A stretch of 64,000 nucleotides of DNA, taken from contig JAKJER010000028.1 in the NCBI GenBank assembly GCA_022705325.1, positions 1-64,000 on the forward strand, written 5' to 3'. Position numbers and translations under genes: made by a program. This document shows positions 42,555-52,440 of the stretch, piece by piece. The stretch is from Planctomycetota bacterium. Lineage in GTDB: Bacteria; Planctomycetota; Phycisphaerae; SM23-33. A model generated the notes under the pieces. The model was not told the DNA's origin. It made no database searches and saw only the letters and a list, made by a program, of their open reading frames with translations. How positions within the stretch are numbered: position 1 is the stretch's first letter; every line of letters starts with the position of its first letter.

Positions 42555-43005
42555 GCGGAAACGTCCCGTCCAGGTAGCCCGCCAGGGCCTTGTAGCCCCA
42601 CCCGGCCAGCATCAGGACGAAGGCGACGATCACCCACCACCAGCGGGGGCGTTCGCGGGCCCAGACGTTTCGCCCGCCCAACTCCACCGCGCCGGCGACC
42701 GCCGCAGCCACAAGGGCCGCGAACAGCACGACCCCGAACGGTTGAGCATGGAACGCCTCCGCCACCCGCCCGCGGGCCATGGCCGCCATCGACGTGGTCA
42801 TCCCGCAACTCGGGCAGGGCCAGCCCGTCCGCATGAGAAAGTCGCACGAGGGCAGGCCCATGGAGCGGTGTGTGCCGTGCCCGCCCGGGGCGGGGTCCAG
42901 CGAGGCCGCCAGGGCGATGGCCGCCACCGCGCCGGCCAGCACCGCCAGCCCGCGCAGCCGAAGCCGCCAGCCGCTCCAACACGATGTCGAGGACGTTTCG
43001 CTCAT
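42547..43005 (-). CDS. DUF2752 membrane protein
   Basis: 152 residues from the ATG at 43005 (a TTG at 43014 is an alternative). It has three hydrophobic segments (LAVLAGAVAAIALAASL, FGVVLFAALVAAAVAGAVEL, WWWVIVAFVLMLAGWGY) and the DUF2752 signature CDFLMRTGWPCPSCGMTTSM between the first two. The Cys pair could bind metal or form a disulfide. Function is unknown; the family is widespread in Bacteroidetes and Planctomycetes. It is upstream of and probably co-transcribed with the moxR gene, 32 bp away. Confidence 0.85.
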   Translation of the reverse strand: MSETSSTSCWSGWRLRLRGLAVLAGAVAAIALAASLDPAPGGHGTHRSMGLPSCDFLMRTGWPCPSCGMTTSMAAMARGRVAEAFHAQPFGVVLFAALVAAAVAGAVELGGRNVWARERPRWWWVIVAFVLMLAGWGYKALAGYLDGTFPLH

Positions 43006-43199
43006 CGAGAACAATCTATCCTACCGCCTCCGACGGCGTCGGACAAACCCGTCAACGCACGGCCGGTCTGCCCTATGGGTCACGATCCGAGCAGGGCTAG
43101 CCGTTCGGCAGCCCGGACCGCAGGACTCCCGGACAACATCTTCTCCTCGCCCGCGTTTTCCCTTACGCTTCTGCACGACCAGATCGAAAGGGTTTCGCC

Positions 43200-45515
43200 A
43201 TGGCCACCCGTCACATGTCGCTCATGATCGTCTGGACCTGTCTGTTGCTCCTGTGCCTTCCCCTCGCCGCCGCCGACCAGCCCGACTCCGACGCCGCCTT
43301 CGCCCACCTCAAGACGTGGTACGACAAGCCGGCCAAGGCCTGGACCGAGGCGTTACCCGTGGGCGCTGGACGGATCGGGGCGATGGTCTTCGGCCAGACC
43401 GCCAGGGAGCGCATCCAGTTCAACGAAGACACCGTCTGGGCGGGCGAGCCCTGCGATTACCTGCACGAGGGGGCGGCCGACGTGCTGCCCACCCTCCGCA
43501 AGCTCCTCTTCGAGGGCAAGCAGAAAGAGGCCCACGCCCTGGCGATGGACAAGTTCATGTCCGTGCCGCTCCGCCAGAAGCAATATCAACCGGTGGGCGA
43601 CCTGGTGCTGGAGTTTCCCGGCCACGACGCCGCCACCGAATACCGGCGCGGGCTGGACCTGGACGCGGCCGCGGCGGTTACGACCTACAAGGTCGCAGGC
43701 GCCACGTATCGCCGCGAGGTCTTCGCGAGCTTCCCCGACCAGGTGATCGTCGTCCGCCTGGAGGCGCAGGGCGCAGGCAAGCTCGACTTCACCGCCTCGC
43801 TGGTCAGCCCGCACAAATCGGCGAAGGCGACGGCCGACGGAAAGGACGGCCTGCTTCTGACCGGCCAGGTGGCCGAGGGCGCTTGCCGCTTCGCCGCCCA
43901 GTTGCTGGTGAAGATCGAAGGCAGGCAGGCAAAAGCCGCCGACGCCGGCGTCCGCGTCGAAGGGGCACGCTCTGCCACGCTGCTGCTGGCGGCGGCGAGC
44001 AACTACGTCAACTATGCGGACGTCTCCGCCGACCCCGTCGCCCGCTGCCGCAAGACGATGGCGGCGGCCGGCGACAAAGACTTCGCCGCCCTGCAGGCCG
44101 CCCACCGCGCCGACCACCGGGCCCTGTTTCGCCGCGTCTGCCTGCGGATCGACGGGCCGGACAAGTCCGGCGAGCCCACCGACAAGCGGATCAAGGCCTT
44201 CAGCCCGGAGGGCGACCCCAAGCTGGCGGAACTGTACTACCAGTTCGGGCGGTACCTGCTGATCGCCTCCTCGCGCCCCGGCTCTCAGCCGGCCAACCTC
44301 CAGGGCATCTGGAACGAGTCGCTCAAGCCCCCGTGGGACAGCAAGTGGACCGTCAACATCAACACCGAGATGAACTACTGGCCGGCCGAGATGACCAACC
44401 TGGCCGAGTGCCACCAGCCGCTGTTCGACATGCTGGCGGACGTGGCCAAGACCGGGGCCAGGGTCGCCAAGGTGCACTACAACTGCCGCGGCTGGGTGCT
44501 GCACCACAACACCGACATCTGGCGCGGCGCCGCCCCCATCAACAACTCCAATCACGGCATCTGGCCGACCGGCGGGGCCTGGCTGTGCCAGCACCTCTGG
44601 CAGCACTACGAGTTCGGCCTGGACAAGGAGTACCTCCGCAAGGTCTACCCGATTCTGCGAGGGGCGGCGGAGTTCTTCACCGACCACCTCATCGAGGACC
44701 CTCGCAGCGACAGGAAGTGGCTCATCAGCACGCCGTCGAACTCGCCCGAGCAGGGCGGGCTGGTGGCCGGTCCGACCATGGACCACCAGATCATCCGCGA
44801 GCTGTTTGCCAACGTGATCCAGGCGTCGCAGGTGCTGGACGTGGACGCCGAATTGCGGACGAAACTCGCGGACATGCGAGGCCGGATCGCGCCCAACCAG
44901 ATCGGCCAGCACGGGCAGTTGCAGGAGTGGCTGGAGGACGTCGACAAGCCCAAGAACACCCACCGTCACGTCTCGCACCTGTGGGGCCTGCACCCCGGCA
45001 GCGAGATCAGCCCGCTGACCACGCCCAAGCTGGCCGACGCGTGCCGCGTGACGCTGGCGCACCGCGGCGACGGCGGGACGGGGTGGTCGATGGCCTGGAA
45101 GGTCAACTTCTGGGCCCGCCTGCACGACGGCGATCATTCTGTGCGGATGCTGACCAACCTGATCTCCCGCTCGACCATGCCCAACATGTTCGACACCCAC
45201 CCGCCGTTCCAGATCGACGGCAACTTCGGCGGCTGCTCGGGCATCACCGAGATGCTCCTCCAGAGCTGCGCCGGCTGCCTGCACCTGCTGCCCGCCCTGC
45301 CGTCAGCCTGGAAGGCGGGCAGGATCAAAGGCCTGCGGGCCCGCGGCGGGTTCGAGGTGGACCTGGAGTGGGCCGACGGCAAGCTCCTGCGGGCGGACAT
45401 CCGCTCCAAGGGGGGCCGGCCGCTCAAGGTGCGATATGGCCAGAAGGTCGCCGACTTCTCCCTGGCGGCTGGGGCGGCGGTGAGCCTGGGAAGCGAGCTG
45501 CAGAAACAACGATAA
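43200..45515 (+). CDS. Glycoside hydrolase family 95 (alpha-L-fucosidase type)
   Basis: 771 residues with a signal peptide (LLLLCLPLAAA). The N-terminal beta-sandwich begins WYDKPAKAWTEALPVGAGRIGAMVFG, the hallmark of GH95. The (alpha/alpha)6 barrel carries the catalytic residues of this inverting family: the Asn pair Asn386 and Asn388 (NINTEMNYWP) that activates water, the general acid Glu517 (PSNSPEQ) and Asp673 (QIDGNFGG). GH95 enzymes hydrolyse alpha-1,2-L-fucosides or alpha-L-galactosides at non-reducing ends. All key residues are present, so activity is likely. The gene ends in a very strong hairpin and lies in the glycan region with DUF4838 proteins and a GH29. Confidence 0.93.
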   Translation: MATRHMSLMIVWTCLLLLCLPLAAADQPDSDAAFAHLKTWYDKPAKAWTEALPVGAGRIGAMVFGQTARERIQFNEDTVWAGEPCDYLHEGAADVLPTLRKLLFEGKQKEAHALAMDKFMSVPLRQKQYQPVGDLVLEFPGHDAATEYRRGLDLDAAAAVTTYKVAGATYRREVFASFPDQVIVVRLEAQGAGKLDFTASLVSPHKSAKATADGKDGLLLTGQVAEGACRFAAQLLVKIEGRQAKAADAGVRVEGARSATLLLAAASNYVNYADVSADPVARCRKTMAAAGDKDFAALQAAHRADHRALFRRVCLRIDGPDKSGEPTDKRIKAFSPEGDPKLAELYYQFGRYLLIASSRPGSQPANLQGIWNESLKPPWDSKWTVNINTEMNYWPAEMTNLAECHQPLFDMLADVAKTGARVAKVHYNCRGWVLHHNTDIWRGAAPINNSNHGIWPTGGAWLCQHLWQHYEFGLDKEYLRKVYPILRGAAEFFTDHLIEDPRSDRKWLISTPSNSPEQGGLVAGPTMDHQIIRELFANVIQASQVLDVDAELRTKLADMRGRIAPNQIGQHGQLQEWLEDVDKPKNTHRHVSHLWGLHPGSEISPLTTPKLADACRVTLAHRGDGGTGWSMAWKVNFWARLHDGDHSVRMLTNLISRSTMPNMFDTHPPFQIDGNFGGCSGITEMLLQSCAGCLHLLPALPSAWKAGRIKGLRARGGFEVDLEWADGKLLRADIRSKGGRPLKVRYGQKVADFSLAAGAAVSLGSELQKQR

Positions 45516-45518
45516 ACC

Positions 45519-45580
45519 CTGCCGAACGGCAAGCCCTTCGACAGCGGCTTGAGCTGATCGAAGGGCTTGCCGTTCGGCAG
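45519..45580. terminator. 23-bp perfect inverted repeat between convergent genes
   Basis: Bases 45519-45541 are the exact reverse complement of 45558-45580; the 16-nt interior adds a CAGC/GCTG stem. The hairpin starts 3 bp after the GH95 stop and ends 7 bp before the stop of the convergent gene. No U-tract is present; it probably ends or protects both transcripts. Confidence 0.7.
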
Positions 45581-45587
45581 CACGTCT

Positions 45588-46466
45588 TCACAGCTTGCCC
45601 ATCCACTCCTTCCACACCTTCATGGACCGCACGAGGTGTTCGCGGGCGTCGCCCCCGACGCCGTAGCACATCAGGCCGATCGGCCCGCGATACTTCAGCT
45701 CCTTGAGCAGCCGCAGCAGTTCGAGGTTGTCGAAGTCGCCGCAGTCCAGCGGCTGGATGAGCCCGTTGGTCCACGTCTTGCTGCCGAGCTTGGCCCCGTT
45801 GAGTGTGACGACGAACACCCGGCCGATGTTCGCCCGCAGGAAGGCGCGGTAGTCCTTGTCGCCGTCGGCCATCAGCCAGTGGCAGAGGTTGAAGTTCACG
45901 CCGACGTTGGGCCGGTCCGCCTTGCGGACGACCTCCAGGGCGAAGGATAGATTCTGCGTCCAGTCGCTCATGTGGTGGTAGATGGACACCTTCATGCCGC
46001 TGCCGGCCGCCATGTCGCCCAGCTCGCGCAGCAGGGCGGCGCCGTGCTCGATCCCGCTCACGTCGCCGGGCTTGAGGCCCTGCATCAGCACGCACAGGAC
46101 CGCCCCGCGCCCTTTCAGGCGGGCCAGCGCGTCTTTGAGTCGCACGTCGTAGGCCTGCTTGGCCTTCGGGTTCACGTCCACCCGTGTCCACAGCACAGCC
46201 GGGCGGAGCTTGAGTTCGTCCAGGAGCTTGAGGTTGGCGTCCATCTCGGCGTCCAGCCAGATGGGATAGCCCACCGCGTCGAAGCCCATCTCGGCGATCA
46301 GGCGGAGCTGGTCGGGAACTGAGCGTTTCTTTGCGTCGTGGTTGCCCACGCACAGGGCGAAGAACCCCCCGCCGGGGAAGGCCTGAGAGGACTTCTCCTG
46401 GGCCCCGGCGGGCAGGGCGATCAGCAGAATCAGGACGAGCAGCCAGACGTGTCGGTGAGCGTTCAT
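45588..46466 (-). CDS. Exported TIM-barrel sugar isomerase/epimerase-like protein
   Basis: 292 residues from the ATG at 46466. A Sec signal peptide (WLLVLILLIALPAGAQ) is followed by a xylose-isomerase-like TIM barrel: FFALCVGNHDAKKRSVPDQL, MGFDAVGYPIW, MKVSIYHHMSDW, NVGVNFNLCHWLMAD, VFVVTLNGAKLG and LKELKYRGPIGLMCYG. Homologues include sugar phosphate isomerases/epimerases and hydroxypyruvate isomerase-like proteins. The His pair in YHHMSDW and NLCHW could bind metal. It is convergent with the GH95 gene, which suggests a link with fucose-type sugars but does not prove it. Confidence 0.78.
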   Translation of the reverse strand: MNAHRHVWLLVLILLIALPAGAQEKSSQAFPGGGFFALCVGNHDAKKRSVPDQLRLIAEMGFDAVGYPIWLDAEMDANLKLLDELKLRPAVLWTRVDVNPKAKQAYDVRLKDALARLKGRGAVLCVLMQGLKPGDVSGIEHGAALLRELGDMAAGSGMKVSIYHHMSDWTQNLSFALEVVRKADRPNVGVNFNLCHWLMADGDKDYRAFLRANIGRVFVVTLNGAKLGSKTWTNGLIQPLDCGDFDNLELLRLLKELKYRGPIGLMCYGVGGDAREHLVRSMKVWKEWMGKL

Positions 46467-46580
46467 GATATTCTCCTGCGGGACGGTTCTCGTCCGGACG
46501 GGTATCCCGGTCAACGCAGCGTTCCGGACGGGCTTGCCGAGTTCCGCGAAGCCGCGAGCGTTTCTGTGGCAGCCCGGTCC

Positions 46581-47270
46581 TCAATAAGGCAGGCCCAGTG
46601 CGTCACAAAGGAACTTCATGAGCGAATGTGCGGCCTCGAAGGCCTTGGCGGACTGGTCCACCAGCCTGGGCGAGTGCAGCAGGCAGCGGTCCAGGTCCAG
46701 CACGCCCAGGAAGTCCTTGAGCTTGAGGTCCTCAAGCAGCGGGTGGTCCGCCTCCACGCCGCGAGGCGCGCGCTTCAGACGGTCGCCGGTCACCTCGCCC
46801 CAGGTCCGCACGAACCGCCGGTCGTCGCGGGCGGCCAGCCACGCGTCGCCGTGCTCCAGCATCCGTCCGCGGATGGCGGCCAGGTCCGCGCCGGCCGGCT
46901 TCCAGATCCCGCAGCAGACGAAGAACTCCTTCGCGTCGACGTGGAGGTAGAAGCTGGGCGCGTGGACGTCGTCGCTGCGCTCGTGGCGGAACTGGATGCC
47001 GACGTTGGTCTTGTACGGCTGTTTGTCGCCGCTGAAGCGGGTGTCGCGGTAGATCCGCATCAGCGACCGGCCGGTGGGGCTGGGGTCGGCCAGCATGTGC
47101 GGGGCGAAACGCTCCATCCGCCGGCCGATGGCCTGGATGAACTCCAGGGCGGGCTGGCGGATGAACTGTTCGTAGCGGCCCTTGTTGGCCTGGAACCATG
47201 CCCGCTCGTTGTGGCGCTCGAGCTGGGCCAGGAACTTCACCGCCTGCGGGTCGAAACCTTCGAACGCCAT
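46581..47270 (-). CDS. DUF2461 (TIGR02453-type) protein
   Basis: 229 residues from the ATG at 47270, which has GGAG seven bases upstream; an ATG six bases earlier overlaps that site. The family signatures are FDPQAVKFLAQLERHNERAW with WFQANKGRYEQFIRQPALEF, RIYRDTRFSGDKQPYKTNVG and FYLHVDAKEFFVCCGIWKP. The family is common and conserved, but no enzymatic or structural role is established. No signal peptide or membrane segment. It is divergent from the following DUF4838 gene; about 130 bp separates the starts. Confidence 0.9.
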   Translation of the reverse strand: MAFEGFDPQAVKFLAQLERHNERAWFQANKGRYEQFIRQPALEFIQAIGRRMERFAPHMLADPSPTGRSLMRIYRDTRFSGDKQPYKTNVGIQFRHERSDDVHAPSFYLHVDAKEFFVCCGIWKPAGADLAAIRGRMLEHGDAWLAARDDRRFVRTWGEVTGDRLKRAPRGVEADHPLLEDLKLKDFLGVLDLDRCLLHSPRLVDQSAKAFEAAHSLMKFLCDALGLPY

Positions 47271-47401
47271 GGCCATGCTCCTTGGCTTTCACCGAACAGC
47301 ACTCCGTCTTCCGTTGCGGTTATCCGTTATCCCTTTTCCGCCGGCGGTCTGCAACTGCCGGTTCGAAGCGTTAATCCATTTACTGCAGCGTGGAGACTGA
47401 C

Positions 47402-50062
47402 ATGATAGCACGGCAATCGATCGCAGCGGCAGTGGCGGTGCTGGCGGGCTTGTTCGCGATGCAGGAGCGCGATTCGGCGGCCGCCCCCGCCACCGCCCCG
47501 TCCGACGACCGGCCGCTGGTCCTCACGCCGCAGAACACCATCATCCTGGAGGGCCCGGGCGGCTCGGCGGAACTGCTCCAGTACTGCCTGCTCCGCTACT
47601 ACGTGAGCGTCGAGACGGCGGAGCCGTTCCAGCCGGGCGCGAAGGTCGACCGCTCCACCGCGCCTGCCTTTGCGGTACTTCGCGAGTCGCCCAAGCTCGT
47701 CCTGCCGGCCGACAAGTGTATTCTCTCCCTGGGGCCCACGCGCCTGCTGGGCCAAGCCGATCGCCAGCGCCTGGCCCAGAGCGCCGGCGCCATCCTGCTC
47801 AAGCGAGCCGGGCGGGCGATCCTGCTGGCCGGCCAGCTCGACGAGGCCGTCAGCGCCTTCCTCGACCGCGTCGCGGGCATCCGCTCCTACGCGCCGGAAG
47901 AGATCTGGACCAGCCGCCCGGCCGAGAAACAGATGACGGTGGGGGAACTGGACCTTTTCCGCCCGCGGGTGTTCGCCACGAGCTGGCTGGCCCCGTACTG
48001 GCCGCGCAACCGCGAGTGGGTCCGCCTCAACCCGAGCGCCGGACGTCTGACCATATCCAGCAACCACAACCTGGCCAACATCTTCCCGCCCGACAAGTAC
48101 GGCCGAAGCCACCCGGAGATCTATGAACTTCGCGGCGGGCAGCGCCGCGTCCCGCTCAGCGTGGGCACCAGGATCTGGAACCCGTGCCTGTCGGCCAAGG
48201 TCCTGCCCGACCTGGCGATGGAGTATGTGCGGGCGACGATGAAGCAGCGGCCGGGCACGAAGTATATCTCCATGGGGATGATGGACATCAACTTCGACTG
48301 CCAGTGCGAGAGCTGCCAGGCCTCGGTCCGCAGACACGGCGGGTCCTACAGCAACCTCTACTACACGCTGCTGAACGAGGTGGCCCGGAGATGCCAAGGG
48401 GAGTTTCCCGGCCTGCTGATCACCTCGCTGCTGTACTCCAACGCCCGCACCCCGCCCGTGGGCATGCGGATCGAGCCCAACATCGTGGTCAAGGTGGTGA
48501 CCAAGACCTACCGCTTTGTCGAACCGGAGGCCCTGGCGGGCGAGCAGCGGCGGATCCGAGCCTTCAGCGACCTGGGCGCCAGGTGGATGATCCACGACTG
48601 GTGCTTCTCCGGCGTCTCGCCCCGCAACTACATGCACCAGTACGCCGCCTTCCTCCAGTGGGCCGCCCAGAACGGCATGATCGGCGCCTACGTCGAATAC
48701 AGCCCCGGCGAGAGCTGGTACCTCGACGGCGCCAAGTACTGGATCCTTGCCCAACTCCTGGCCGACCCCTACCAGGACGTCGACCTGCTGTGGAAGCAGT
48801 ACTGCCGGGACATGTTCGGCCCCGCGGGCGAGCTGATGTACCGCTTCCACCAGCATTTCCAGGACAAGTTCGTCCACGCGCCCGAGCACATCATGCTGGC
48901 CGACGTGCCCCGCCAGGAGCCCGCGCTGTTCAGCCCGGACGACCTGGCCTACCAGCGGTCGCTGCTGGAAGGGGCCATCCGGCTCACCGCCGGGGACGAG
49001 TTGATCCAGCAGCGGCTGGCCAAAGTCTTGCGGTACTTCCGGGCCCACGAGCTGTTCGCCCAGGCGACGTACCTGCCCAACAAGCTGGACCGCCAGTTCG
49101 CCGGCGAGGGCATCAACAAGCCCCTGCTGGCGTTCTACGTCAACGACGACGGCAGCAAGCTGGACGAGGCGATCCGCTATTACCACACCCGGCGGACGGT
49201 CGCCCCGGACGACAACTACATGGAGGTCCGTCTCGGGATGCCCGTCAGCTACGTCAACAACTACACCCGCCCCCTCGCGGGCCTGCTGGGAACGATCCGC
49301 CGCCAGACGCTGGGTGACGCAGCGTCGAACAAGGCCGACCGCGCGTCGGCCCGGGCGATCGTCGACCGCTCGGTGGCCCTGCTTCGCGAGAACCTGCCCG
49401 AGCGGCGGATCGACGACCGCGTGCGGTTGCTGGAGGGCATCCTGGGCAAGATGCTGTGGGTGCCGGCGGTCGGGCCCGGCGAGGGGCCGAAGATCGACGG
49501 CGATCTCTCCGACGCGTGCTGGGCCAAGGCGGCTGTCCTGGACGATTTCACCGAGCGCGACACGCTGCGCCGCTCGAAGCACCAGACCAGGGGCAAGCTG
49601 CTGCGATGCGGCGACAAGCTGCTGCTGGCTGTCGAGTGCCGACAGGACGGGCCCATCTGGGCCCAGTCGCCCAAGGACACGCTGACCGGCACGCACATCT
49701 GGCGCGAGAGCGGCATCGAGGCCTTCTTCGGCCCGGCCACGGCGGAGGATCCCCCGCCCTACGCCCAGTACGTGATCAACGCCTTCGGGGCGTTCCGCGG
49801 GTTCGGCCAGGCCAAGGACAACCGCGACGGCGTCCAGGTCGAGGTGAAGCTCGACACGGACCAGGGCGTGTTCGTCATCGAGGCGGCGCTGCCGCTCAAG
49901 GCGGGCTCGTACGACTACGCGGCCTGCAAGACCCTGACCTTCAACGTGGGAAGGATGATCTACACCCGCGACAGCTACGAGTCGGACGTGATCGTCGGCT
50001 GGTACCCGATCTTCCGGACGATCTCCGACCCGGCCTCGCGAAGCCTGATCTTCCTGGAATGA
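47402..50062 (+). CDS. Exported DUF4838 protein with C-terminal CBM9-like domain
   Basis: 886 residues from the ATG at 47402 (a GTG at 47390 is possible). A signal peptide (SIAAAVAVLAGLFAMQ) leads to a GH20-N-like domain (~40-180), then the DUF4838 barrel: FATSWLAPYWPRNREWVRLN, ISMGMMDINFDCQCESCQAS, the conserved CxCxxC patch, and YVEYSPGESWYLDGAKYWIL. After a helical region, residues ~690-886 form a CBM9/DOMON-like beta-sandwich (PKIDGDLSDACWAKA, ESGIEAFFGPAT, VEVKLDTDQGVFVIEAALPL, GWYPIF) that would bind carbohydrate. DUF4838 proteins occur with glycan-degrading genes and resemble glycosidases, but no activity is proven. It is followed by a second DUF4838 gene after 8 bp. Confidence 0.85.
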   Translation: MIARQSIAAAVAVLAGLFAMQERDSAAAPATAPSDDRPLVLTPQNTIILEGPGGSAELLQYCLLRYYVSVETAEPFQPGAKVDRSTAPAFAVLRESPKLVLPADKCILSLGPTRLLGQADRQRLAQSAGAILLKRAGRAILLAGQLDEAVSAFLDRVAGIRSYAPEEIWTSRPAEKQMTVGELDLFRPRVFATSWLAPYWPRNREWVRLNPSAGRLTISSNHNLANIFPPDKYGRSHPEIYELRGGQRRVPLSVGTRIWNPCLSAKVLPDLAMEYVRATMKQRPGTKYISMGMMDINFDCQCESCQASVRRHGGSYSNLYYTLLNEVARRCQGEFPGLLITSLLYSNARTPPVGMRIEPNIVVKVVTKTYRFVEPEALAGEQRRIRAFSDLGARWMIHDWCFSGVSPRNYMHQYAAFLQWAAQNGMIGAYVEYSPGESWYLDGAKYWILAQLLADPYQDVDLLWKQYCRDMFGPAGELMYRFHQHFQDKFVHAPEHIMLADVPRQEPALFSPDDLAYQRSLLEGAIRLTAGDELIQQRLAKVLRYFRAHELFAQATYLPNKLDRQFAGEGINKPLLAFYVNDDGSKLDEAIRYYHTRRTVAPDDNYMEVRLGMPVSYVNNYTRPLAGLLGTIRRQTLGDAASNKADRASARAIVDRSVALLRENLPERRIDDRVRLLEGILGKMLWVPAVGPGEGPKIDGDLSDACWAKAAVLDDFTERDTLRRSKHQTRGKLLRCGDKLLLAVECRQDGPIWAQSPKDTLTGTHIWRESGIEAFFGPATAEDPPPYAQYVINAFGAFRGFGQAKDNRDGVQVEVKLDTDQGVFVIEAALPLKAGSYDYAACKTLTFNVGRMIYTRDSYESDVIVGWYPIFRTISDPASRSLIFLE

Positions 50063-50070
50063 GGACGACG

Positions 50071-52440
50071 ATGAGACCATGTGCGTGGCTTGTGATCGTG
50101 GCGGCGGCGGTGGGGGAGTTGGCGGCGGCGCCCGCGCGGGCGGAGGTGGCGCTGGCCCGCGAGGGCAAGGCCCTCGCGACGATCGTGCTGTGCGATCGGC
50201 CGATCCCGGCCGAGCGGACCGCGGCGCGGGAACTGGCGGAGTACCTGGGCAAGGCGACCGGGGCGACGTTCGCCGTGGTCGGCGAGGCGGACAAGCCGAA
50301 GGACGCCCCCGCCATCTATCTCGGGCCGACCGCCTTCGCCAAGGGGGCCGGCCTGGACACGGCCGCCTGGGGCGCCGAGCGGTGGGCGATGCGGACGGTG
50401 GGCCGCGACCTGGTGCTGACGGGCGGGCGCCCGCGCGGCACGCTCTACGCGGTCTATCACTTCCTGGAAGACGTCGTCGGCGTGCGGTGGTGGAACCCGT
50501 TCGAGGAGCACGTGCCCAACAAGCCCGCGCTCGCGGCGGGGGAGCTGGACCGCACCGGTCAGCCCCGCTTCAACTACCGCGACATCCATCTGCTCTACGC
50601 GCACGACGACGGCCGCTTCGCCGCCCGCCACCGCATCAACGCCCGGGGCTTCGGGGCGCTGTCGAGCGACTATGGCTGCGGGCCCTACTACGGCCCGCCT
50701 AACGGCGTGCACACGTTCTACATGTACATCCCGCCCGACACGTACTTCGCCGACCATCCCGAGTGGTTCTCCATGATCAAGGGCAAGCGGACGCGCGAGC
50801 GGGGCCAGCTCTGCCTCACCAACGCCGCCCTGCGGGCCGAGGTGGTCAAGCGCCTGCGGGAGTTCATCGCCAAGGGCCAGGCGGCGGCCGACAAGGCGGG
50901 CCGACCCGCACCCGTCGACTTCGACATCTCGCAGAACGACTGGTACGGGCAGTGCGAGTGCCCCGCGTGCAGCGAGCTGGCCAAGCGGGAGGGTTCGCAG
51001 GCCGGGCCGCTGCTGGACTTCCTCAATCACGTGGCCGACGCCGTCGCCAAGGACTATCCGCAGGTGCGGATCAACACGCTGGCCTACCAGTACACCGAGG
51101 ACCCGCCCGCGACGATCCGCCCGCGCGACAGCGTCATGCCCCGCCTGTGCGACACCAACGCCAACCTCCTCCAGCCGATCACCCACGCCGACAACCGCCC
51201 CTTCGCCGAGCGCCTGGCCCGCTGGGGCAAGGTCGCGAAGAACCTGCGGATCTGGGACTACGCCGTCACCTACACCGCTTACCCGGGGCTGCCTCTGCCC
51301 ACCGCCCACACCTACGCGCCGGACTACCGCTACTTCGCCGCCCACAACGTCCAGGGCGTGTTCACCGAGCACGAACACTCCATCCTGGCCGACATGCGGG
51401 ACTACAAGATCTACCTCATGATGAAGCTGCTGGAAGACCCCGACCGCAGCGACGCCGAGCTGACGCGCGACTTCTGCGACGGCTTCTACGGCCCGGCCGG
51501 CCCGCACGTCAGGCGCTACCTCGACGACCTCCGCCAGGTGGCCGACAAGAGCGGCTCGAACGTGGACTGGTTCCCCGCGCTGTCCAAGTACCGCTACCTG
51601 ACGCTCGACTTCGTCCGCTCCGCCCAGGCCACGTTCGACGAGGCCGAGCGGGCCCTCGCGGGCGACGAGCCGCGGCTGCGGCGTCTGCGCCACGCCCGCC
51701 TGCCGCTGGACCGCGCGTGCCTGGTGTTCTGGCCCGGGCTGATGCGGGAGTGGACCGCGGGCGGGGGCAAGCCCGAGCAGATACCGCTGGATCGCGACGC
51801 GATCGGCAAGCGGGCGCGCCAGGCCTGGCACGAGCAGGTGGACCTGCGTTTCCCGGCCGGTCAGCGGCCCGGCGAGAAGGCCAAGGCCGACCAGGAACTC
51901 GACCCGCTGCTGGCCCGCAAGGCGTTCGTCCCGCTGCCGGAGAAGTTCCGCCACCTGCCGCCCGGGCGCGTCTTCGACTTCACCGCCGACCAGTCCAACA
52001 ACTGGAAGGACCAGGCCAGGCGCGTGCCGGACGAGCAGGCCGAGAGCGGCGTGGCCAACCGCCTGGAACTGACCGACGCCGACATGGCCAAGTACAAGCT
52101 GCCCATGCCCTGGGGCGCGTACGACACCGCAGCCAAGCGCGGGCTCGCCTCCGCGAGCATCAAGGGCGAAGATGTCAGCGGCCCGGGCTACCACTGGTAC
52201 AAGCTCCCGCCGGCGACCCTGACGGCGTCGAGCTACGTGTACTTCTTCTGGAGCTGGATCATCCAGGTGCCGGTGGAGTCAGCCGTCGACGCCAAGGCCC
52301 CGTCCCCCCGCTGCGAAGTCTGGGCCCGCATCAAGTTCGAGGGCCCCGGCTTCCCGCACGGACAGGGCGGCCGGAAGAACGCGATCTACATCGAGCGGGT
52401 GGTCGTCGTGCGACTTGACCAGGACGGTCCGGCCCGCTAG
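50071..52440 (+). CDS. Exported DUF4838 protein (second, tandem)
   Basis: 789 residues from the ATG at 50071, which has a GAGGA site; an ATG at 50059 overlaps the previous stop (ATGA) and is an alternative. A signal peptide (AWLVIVAAAVGELAAAPARA) precedes a GH20-N-like domain (TIVLCDRPIPAERTAARELA, PAIYLGPT, RGTLYAVYHFLED) and the DUF4838 barrel (FYMYIPPDTYFADHPEWFSM, FDISQNDWYGQCECPACSEL, QGVFTEHEHS, MMKLLEDPDRSDAELTRDF). The conserved CxCxxC is present. The C-terminal ~150 residues (from RVFDFTADQSNNWKD) differ from the first copy and look like another beta-sandwich. The two paralogues are an operon; they probably act on related substrates. Confidence 0.87.
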   Translation: MRPCAWLVIVAAAVGELAAAPARAEVALAREGKALATIVLCDRPIPAERTAARELAEYLGKATGATFAVVGEADKPKDAPAIYLGPTAFAKGAGLDTAAWGAERWAMRTVGRDLVLTGGRPRGTLYAVYHFLEDVVGVRWWNPFEEHVPNKPALAAGELDRTGQPRFNYRDIHLLYAHDDGRFAARHRINARGFGALSSDYGCGPYYGPPNGVHTFYMYIPPDTYFADHPEWFSMIKGKRTRERGQLCLTNAALRAEVVKRLREFIAKGQAAADKAGRPAPVDFDISQNDWYGQCECPACSELAKREGSQAGPLLDFLNHVADAVAKDYPQVRINTLAYQYTEDPPATIRPRDSVMPRLCDTNANLLQPITHADNRPFAERLARWGKVAKNLRIWDYAVTYTAYPGLPLPTAHTYAPDYRYFAAHNVQGVFTEHEHSILADMRDYKIYLMMKLLEDPDRSDAELTRDFCDGFYGPAGPHVRRYLDDLRQVADKSGSNVDWFPALSKYRYLTLDFVRSAQATFDEAERALAGDEPRLRRLRHARLPLDRACLVFWPGLMREWTAGGGKPEQIPLDRDAIGKRARQAWHEQVDLRFPAGQRPGEKAKADQELDPLLARKAFVPLPEKFRHLPPGRVFDFTADQSNNWKDQARRVPDEQAESGVANRLELTDADMAKYKLPMPWGAYDTAAKRGLASASIKGEDVSGPGYHWYKLPPATLTASSYVYFFWSWIIQVPVESAVDAKAPSPRCEVWARIKFEGPGFPHGQGGRKNAIYIERVVVVRLDQDGPAR

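Noticed and set aside
43353..45284. Minus-strand reading frame of 643 codons opposite GH95
   Set aside because: It is exactly antisense to a well-supported GH95 gene with all catalytic residues; composition is shadow-like.
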